From contig BROG01000082.1 in assembly GCA_030159075.1 (NCBI GenBank), forward strand, positions 536,001 to 600,000: a DNA stretch of 64,000 nucleotides. The letters are read 5' to 3'. Shown here in pieces: positions 57,786 through 64,000 of this stretch. The DNA comes from Atrina japonica. Its lineage: Eukaryota > Mollusca > Bivalvia > Pterioida > Pinnidae. The translations under genes and the position numbers were made by a program. Numbering within the stretch: position 1 is the first letter of the stretch; each line of letters begins with the position of its first letter. Under the pieces are notes generated by a model. The model worked only from the letters and a program-made list of their open reading frames with translations, was not told the DNA's origin and did not search any database.

Positions 57786-58413
57786 ACTGTCTTAGAACAC
57801 ATTTACATCAGTAATGACTGTTCCCTTTACTTAGTTAATAAGTGAAAGTCATTAGACTGAAGCCGTAATTCCATGTCCGACTCTATTTGAAATGATTTTT
57901 AAAACTAATTGCTTCACAGTTCTTCACTTCAAATTTTATGACATTGCCAGTGTAGAAGTGTAAATGTTAAGGTTTTTGCATAGGTAGAAAACAATTAAGG
58001 AGTCCTTGAGACACAAATAGGCCTATAAAAGCAAATCATCACATAAGGATATGGGAAGATGTTTTTATCTATTTGACAATTGGATTGGAATGGCAGATGA
58101 GTAAACGAATGATGTGACGGAGTAAATACGAATGTATATTAAGTCATTTCAGTAGAGCTTATGAATGTAGAAATAGTGTGCAGATATAAAAGGCATACAA
58201 ACTGTCAAAATGGAGTTTTTGCTTGTATCTAAAAGTTTTAAATATTCGACATATCATACAAATAAAATGTTTTATTTTCAAATCCCGGGTTGGAAAAAAA
58301 TCAATTTCATGTATATGAATAATGGACATGTCAACATATTTATTACATTTTTTATTAAATTTATCAATTATTTAAAAGCTTTTTTTTTCACTGTTACTTT
58401 TCATTTCATTTTA
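57786..58413. other. unassigned sequence
   Basis: A 76-codon frame at 58210 rich in Phe and Ile is a translation of AT-rich DNA. Confidence 0.4.
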
Positions 58414-58473
58414 CTGTATTCTGATTGGCTTAATGAATAATATGATATTTATATTAAGCCAGTCAAAATACAG
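58414..58473. repeat. hairpin, 21 bp arms
   Basis: CTGTATTCTGATTGGCTTAA/T and its near-complement ATTAAGCCAGTCAAAATACA/G pair with two mismatches around an 18 bp AT-rich loop. Possibly a small foldback element or one end of a larger one. Confidence 0.75.
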
Positions 58474-59168
58474 AGCCAGGCCATTAAGGAAAATACGCTT
58501 AATTAATCCCATCTATAATGTAATGATAATTTTCAGTTCATTGTTTGATTATAAACTGATCACATTTGCTAACAAATGCCAATGGCAAAATCTTTGAACA
58601 CGTACTGTAGATATGACGTATCAAGATCGGATTTTCATGTGAGCTATTTATAACGCCGTATCAAAGCTAAACAAAATGGCTCCGCACAGACTTGTTCTGT
58701 CTCGACTGAAAAGCAAGCGATATTATGTTTTGATGGAGTGGGTTTAAGTGGTCGAAAGGCAGTGGAAATGTTTAATGTAAAAACCATCTAGGTCAACAGT
58801 TCAATTGTTTTTAAAATAATTCAGTGACACTGGAGATACAGTACGGAAAATGAACATCGAATAAGGCTAACTTCGAGGCGAGTTTGCTGTCCAGGTCTAT
58901 CGATAACTTTGGCATGGTCTTTGAGGCATCAAGTGATGTATAACAATCCAAACCACAGAGGCATGGGCATCTTTTTTGGAGCGTAATATTTCCCCCCAGG
59001 ATCCAGTTTTCATTGAGCATATTACGCTTTAGAAAGATTTCCGAGCCCCTGCGTCAAAACGTGGTTTGTTTACATTTCGCAAGCCGTAGACTAGCAGAGC
59101 CTACATGTACAGAACATCGGATAAATCTAGGCCTAACGAAACGTAACTGGAAAATGTAATAAATAAAA
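58474..59168. other. moderately GC-rich segment of unknown nature
   Basis: A 69-codon minus frame (59020-58811) has a mixed, protein-like composition including CPCLCGLDCYTSLDASKTM. A plus frame near 58676 begins MAPHRLVLSRLKSKRYYVLM and soon stops. No family is recognised. It lies between two foldback structures, so it may be the inside of a larger repeat. Confidence 0.3.
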
Positions 59169-59357
59169 TATTTGACAATTGTTTTTGAATAACATATAAT
59201 TACATCGAGTGAGACAGGAGAATATATATTTAACACTTACATTTCATGAGACAGGAGAATACATATTTCAGACTCGTGCTACGCACTCGTGTTAGATATG
59301 TATTCTTCTATCTCACTCGATGTAATAAATATTTTATTCAAAAACAATTGTCAAATA
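59169..59357. mobile_element. small foldback element, about 190 bp
   Basis: The left arm ATTTGACAATTGTTTTTGAA ... TTACATCGAGTGAGACAGGA pairs with the right arm, which read in complement is the same through ATCGAGTGAGATAGAAGAAT. The arms are about 60 bp. The loop contains a duplicated TGAGACAGGAGAATA word and ACTCGTGCTACGCACTCGTG, itself partly self-complementary. Confidence 0.85.
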
Positions 59358-60960
59358 TCCTCACTGTATTCTTACGTGTATGTCAGGAATATCAATGTTC
59401 GGCGTATTTCATTCATTCTAGGCAACATATGTATGCTATGTTAAAGTTTCTTACGTCAATACATTTTCAAGCCTTTTAATAAAAATTTAATCTAGTTGTG
59501 AGATATTTTTTTATCAGTATGTAAGTCTGTATGCATTTAATCATACCTATATAAATATCAGTTGGATTCATATCAACCTAGTGCATTGTTATCTAATCAT
59601 TATCAGTAATACAAAGTGATAGACCCTCTCAATTTGTGTATAAATAATAATCGTTTTATGAATGACTAAGATTGCATTTTTTTTTCAACCTAATATTTTC
59701 ATTATCTTTATACAACAATGCTCCCACCCCTTAGGTGCTGTGGAGTCATTTTGTGCTCATTTTGTTTGTACTCAATTCAAATAAACGGATACGAATTGTG
59801 GTTTGTAATAATTCAATATTTTATCCAAATTTAGTGTCTTTATGCAGAAATAAAATAATTACAACAAAGGCTGTTTTACATTCACCTTTATGCATACAAT
59901 AATAGCAATTAAATTTATGTCCAATATAGAAGTATTTAAAGTTTTACAAAAGCGAATGGAACTTGAGGGTAGAAAATTTCGCTGCATTGAATCAGAATAA
60001 CACAACATGACTTTATTTAGAACAATTACATCGTACAGATGTGATATAATCATTTAGTAGGTAGGCGGTGTTTATGTCGTTAGGTACGTTGGCAACTCTT
60101 GTTCACACCCCATCCTTATTGTGTACCAATTATCAAAACATTTAATTAAGCTTTCATTTCAGTTAGGCATATGTTATGTTGTGTTTATCGAGTTTGACTT
60201 AAAGACGTGAAAAATTAAATGACAATACTCATTAAAGAGATTGCATCACGTGACCGGTGTTAGCCATAACGTTAAAATATTTTGACACTCTCCCTGGTCT
60301 ACAACACCGACGCCATGCTTAGAATGACATATTGCATTTGATGTCTAAGGTAATTTAAGTTGTTATTGTCAAGGAAACGATATAATGTAAATAAATAGCA
60401 TGTAGATCATAGTATAAATAGAGAATTGTTAAAATACTTCATATCATATTTTTCTTATTTTTCGACTTTTTTTTTATTACATAAACGGAAACAAAAGAAA
60501 TGACAATTGAAATATATCGAGCATTTTAAAAAATGTATTAATCAAATCCCTGATTAGAAAAATCGTATCAATATCCATTTGTTAAGGATGGTTAATTAGA
60601 GGTTTGAAATATTGAGAAAACATGAAAGGACCTATCAGAAATGCCAATGTTATCTTGACATAGAAAACGATAACGTTTTTGTTCTCTGTCGGGTAAAGCC
60701 GAATAACAGTAAGATCGAGACAAGACCATAATTGATAGTCCTGTTCTCACAGCTACTGATAACATTATATTTCTTGCGTGCTTCTGCTGCAGAATTGACC
60801 TATGTTATCAATGATAAGTTTTCAGTTGGGTCATTCTCAATACTTTCATAAAAGTTATTGTTAAAAAATGAATAAATGAATAAAGTAAATAGATATTGAA
60901 TCGTTAAAGGTATGTTTTCCTTCTCCAGTAATGTATTGGTTATGTGAGTGCATTCAAAGG
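59358..60960. other. unassigned AT-rich stretch
   Basis: Only chance frames. No repeat copy identified. Confidence 0.4.
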
Positions 60961-61100
60961 CTAGGGTGGCCGAGTGGTTAAATTCTCGCGCTTTAAACAA
61001 TGACTCTCAACTCTACTTATCGCTGGATCGAGTCTCAAAGGAACCTTAGCTGAGTTTCTGAGAAAGTTTGCCAATATACTCGTGGAAGGCTGGTGGTCGC
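60961..61100 (+). mobile_element. SINE-2 copy, cut by a microsatellite
   Basis: Head GGTGGCCGAGTGGTTAAATT, then CGCGCTTTAAACAATGACTC, B box GGATCGAGTCTCAAAGG. The body has GAGAAAGTTTGCCAATATAC and TCGTGGAAGGCTGGTGGTCG. It ends where (CACAGA)n and (TA)n begin. Confidence 0.85.
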
Positions 61101-61241
<141 letters not shown>

Positions 61242-61264
61242 CAAAGAACAAACAATTATCAAAT

Positions 61265-62100
61265 ATAATTTCTCGTGTATAAGAATTACATTGGACACAC
61301 ACGAACCTCTATAAAACCATAGGTGGGTTAATAGCAAAAATGTTCATTAGACCGACCATAAAAACGAAATGTTGAAATCAAATGCTATTCTTGATATCCT
61401 TTTGACAACATTTTATCAGAAAGTAGTTTGGCTCTGTATATGAAATGGTCGTATGTTGAACACGCCCTGACTTATCAGATCATCTCCGAGATATAAACAC
61501 CATATGCATATTACTACCTAAATGTGGAAAGGTGACATAAGGAAAGCTAACATTGTCACGCCTGCCGTGTAGCTTTCCGTCTACGGTAATATATCGAAAT
61601 AAGATGCCTATATATTAGATTCTGTGGCATCTTTAATTTCTACTTCGTCGGGATATAGTGCATTCACATATGCATGAAAACTACAATTGTCAATTAGCAA
61701 TACCCCACGGTATTCAATTGCCAAATTGAAGGCCGGCCAAGGCAAGCTTTTTTTCTCTTTCTTGTGTTTATATTCAAATTGTCAATAATGATATCCGTTT
61801 CACATGAATAAAAGAAAAATTTGGCTAATAAAGAGGTACAATTTGTTCGCTGAAAGACCCGGTCTCCTCTAAACACTAGATATGCATACTGTCTATTAAA
61901 ATTCAAGCATCTTTTACATCAACTGCATTGTATTGTGGTGTTGAACTTTCAGTGAAAAAACAGTAGTTTATCATACCTACAGTATCTCTTTTAAATTTAT
62001 CATTCGGAATTGTTGTATAAAAAGTAGAAAGTCGTATAGTTTTATAATATAAATATTTTAGAATTTTTGGGGTTTTTAAATTTTCTTTGAGCTACTTGAA
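61265..62100 (-). mobile_element. PLE-1-related copy, minus, old
   Basis: Minus-strand order: internal RT (complement near 61930-62090), then the GIPMG equivalent near 61840, then a YIDD-region block near 61680-61740. The C-terminal region (61380-61560) follows, and a fragment of 3' UTR (ACATTGGACACACACGAACC) sits at 61290. Many indels. The UTR middle is lost. Confidence 0.75.
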
Positions 62101-62139
62101 AAAAAGTAGACGTATCATGTTGATCTTGAGAGACCAGAT

Positions 62140-62450
62140 AGATATCTGCGTCTTACCTAGATTTACTCCTGAAAGACGGTACCGTAACACTTCCCTTTAT
62201 GAAAAACGTGAGTATTTCAATTTCCATATCACGATCGTCCCGATCCTGAGTAGTAAAATTTCGCCCCACCTGCAATTGGCGTTTTCATTTTACACCTTAT
62301 ATGTTATGTCAGGGCATGATCCTCTTATGAATGTTTTATTTTGGCAGCCAAACAACTCACACGGGGTTATGTTGCTTTAAATTATCAGAGATTTATGGTC
62401 GATATGGGGATCTTGTTAAACAATATGAAATCCCCCTCCCAAGAATGATA
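62140..62450 (+). mobile_element. PLE-2 fragment, plus
   Basis: TACCTAGATTTACTCCTG, CACTTCCCTTTATGAAAAAC and TTTCCATATCACGATCGTCC match 36195-36290 of PLE-2. It then reads EIYGRYGDLVKQYEIPL-type sequence at 62385-62440, the C-terminal end of the RT. Frames are broken. Confidence 0.75.
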
Positions 62451-62619
62451 GAAAGTATTCTGAAGTACACATACATATATCCATATACACTGACTCCCAG
62501 ATATAAAACTAACATAGAGTCTAATCGAACTTGAGATGTTTCCATATAACATTTGCATCAGATATGGCATGCTAACAACACTTCCGGCCACCTGGCCCCA
62601 TTCCGTTTTAGATTCCAAG
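62451..62619 (+). other. possible PLE-2 3' UTR remnant
   Basis: Contains TATGGCATGCTAACAACACT, then CCGGCCACCTGGCCCCAT, similar in order to 28255-28300 (GTGGCATGCTTACAGGGGAC, CCGGACACCTGATCCCC). This may be the 3' UTR of PLE-2. Confidence 0.35.
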
Positions 62620-62855
62620 TCGTTCTTCCAAACATTTTTTATATCCACTTTGTTGTATTCTATTGAAATTTTGAATATCCATTGGTATTTCTTCATTTTT
62701 TTACATGGTATCAACATCTGATTAACAATGTTTCTGGAAAAAACAACTGTACAGTGTTGCTTTAAGTTTCTCTTCTGTAACAGACAGTATTTTGGTTAGG
62801 AGCCAAGGATTGGTGTAACATTTATTATATCCTGCTATGTATCTCTGCATCATCT
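62620..62855 (-). mobile_element. PLE-2 internal RT fragment, minus
   Basis: On the minus strand it reads an MQRYIAGYNKCY-type segment, then a TKILS-like block and a V.QMLIPC.KM-type segment, the RYIAG to NQMWIL interval of PLE RTs. It lies tail to tail with 62140-62450. Confidence 0.65.
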
Positions 62856-64000
62856 ATCTCCTGTATTGCAAAAGAAGCAATGAATGGATTACTAATTAAA
62901 GAATTAAAATTCTCAGCGGTTTACTCTAACATTAACAATGATGCTATACAATTTCAAGTAAAGAAAAATAAAATTTCACAATCTGCCATGAACATTTGGC
63001 ATTACAATCGTCAACCCATGTTTAAATTTGCCAAGCCATGGTGTGGCTTATGCCTATTCTTTACAGAGTATGAACTTTTTGAACAACCGTGGGAGTTGCA
63101 CTGGAAAATTTTGTATTCCAGACGAAATTTTGAATGGAATCACAAAAATTGAAAACGCAAAAGTTAAATGCTACCTTTGAAGGATCAAATCACAAAAATG
63201 TCAAACTGCCGAAAATACCCAATATACGGTATCTCTTGGTCCAGTTGAGAAAATGGTAGGGCACAATATTCCAAACCTCCGTTACGCCTAAACGCACAAA
63301 TAGACAAACTACGAACATAGCTTAAAATGTTTCAGACAAAATGGAGTTTCAGAAAAGGTGTGTCAAGGAACTTTCCGGGAATTTGGGAACAAGCATCTCA
63401 TTGACTATGAGACATTGATTTTCACACAAATTTCAGTTCCTGGAAGTGGTTTTTTAATCGAAACACCAAATTTTATACACAAAAAAGTCTAAATTGTACA
63501 AATATTGAGTCATCATTTATGGTATATGTCGTGTATCGATAATTTTCATTGCAAAAATTTGATCGACATTTTCCAATTTTCAGTTTATTTTAATTTTTGT
63601 AAATTTGTTATGGTTTACTAATAAACTTATAAACGCCTCAATCGGCTGAGTGCTGACATAAGTAAAAGTCAAATTTCATTTTGGGCATTGATTACACTTT
63701 CAATCAGAATTAAGAGTTTCTGTACTGGTTTTAAAAAACTCATGGTCTGTGTCAAAAACTGAGATGACTTACCTAATACCATTCATTCTTGGTGACTCGA
63801 GATTTTGTTTTTGCCTCGCAAGAAGTTTGAGATACGAACCGTAGTATATTCAGTATAGTCGATGAATACTTTACAGTTGATAATAAATCAGTTACTGTTA
63901 AAAAAAACTTTGGCAATTGCTCATTTCTTCTAGATTGGCGTACTTGTTAAAGTAACTCTCTCCCAGTATAAAAGGAACACAGACATACATATGAGAAAAC
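62856..64000. other. unassigned sequence to the window end
   Basis: A 90-codon frame at 62880-63152 (MNGLLIKELKFSAVYSNINN start) has an unremarkable composition and no recognised domain. The rest is AT-rich without identifiable repeats. Confidence 0.4.

Overview
This 64 kb window is AT-rich (roughly two thirds A+T by eye), intron- or intergene-like eukaryotic DNA. I find no host protein-coding gene, no rRNA and no credible functional tRNA. Almost every open frame over 60 codons is a chance frame, a microsatellite translation, or part of a transposable element. The repeat repertoire suggests a marine mollusc, most likely a bivalve: a tRNA-headed SINE with a GTTTAACGTCCCACTCAAGA-type tail, a second SINE with a Ser/Leu-like head, a very abundant Penelope-like retroelement with a conserved 3' UTR, many MITEs, and long (TA)n, (TC)n and (CATA)n tracts. 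The species cannot be fixed from the sequence alone. Repeat names and affiliations below rest on reading and memory, not on a database search.

The commonest element is one reverse-transcriptase retroelement, called PLE-1 here, with about 20 copies or fragments on both strands. Most are 5'-truncated and share a tail ending in TTTATACTTTGGTATCTGAG. The longest copies are at 44165-45795 (minus) and 19335-20290 (plus); both keep the catalytic YIDD but carry frameshifts. A related second element (PLE-2) is at 35800-36470 and 62140-62855. No GIY-YIG endonuclease follows the RT in any copy that retains its 3' end.

Layout. 0-6.7 kb: a PLE remnant, three copies of a MITE (MITE-A), a GC-rich 150 bp MITE, a GC-rich island at 3.7-4.0 kb and a 43 bp tandem triplet. 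6.8-15 kb: PLE fragments, SINE pieces, a 0.97 kb repeat present twice (7990-8960 and 12240-13205), a PLE with an inverted 5' part, and a TIR element with a SINE nested in it. 15.8-18.2 kb: a 59 bp triplet, then a 69 bp minisatellite of about 22 core units with decaying edges and a PLE tail inside it. 18.2-34 kb: sparse, with PLE copies, SINEs and MITEs. 34-39 kb: a 413 bp tandem duplication, PLE-2, SINEs and large microsatellites. 40.3-41.9 kb: a 1.55 kb imperfect palindrome. 43.3-47.3 kb: a 52/55 bp minisatellite built from the PLE-1 3' tail and interrupted by a PLE-1 copy in the opposite orientation. 49.6-51.2 kb: a TIR element filled with TCGTAATTACGA palindromes and carrying a nested SINE. 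51.3-64 kb: a SINE with clean target-site duplications, more PLE copies, small foldback elements and microsatellites.

The most interesting points are the PLE-tail minisatellite and its relation to PLE insertion, the palindrome-array TIR element, the large inverted repeat, and a PLE 3' UTR hairpin that shows a paired (compensatory) change in one copy.
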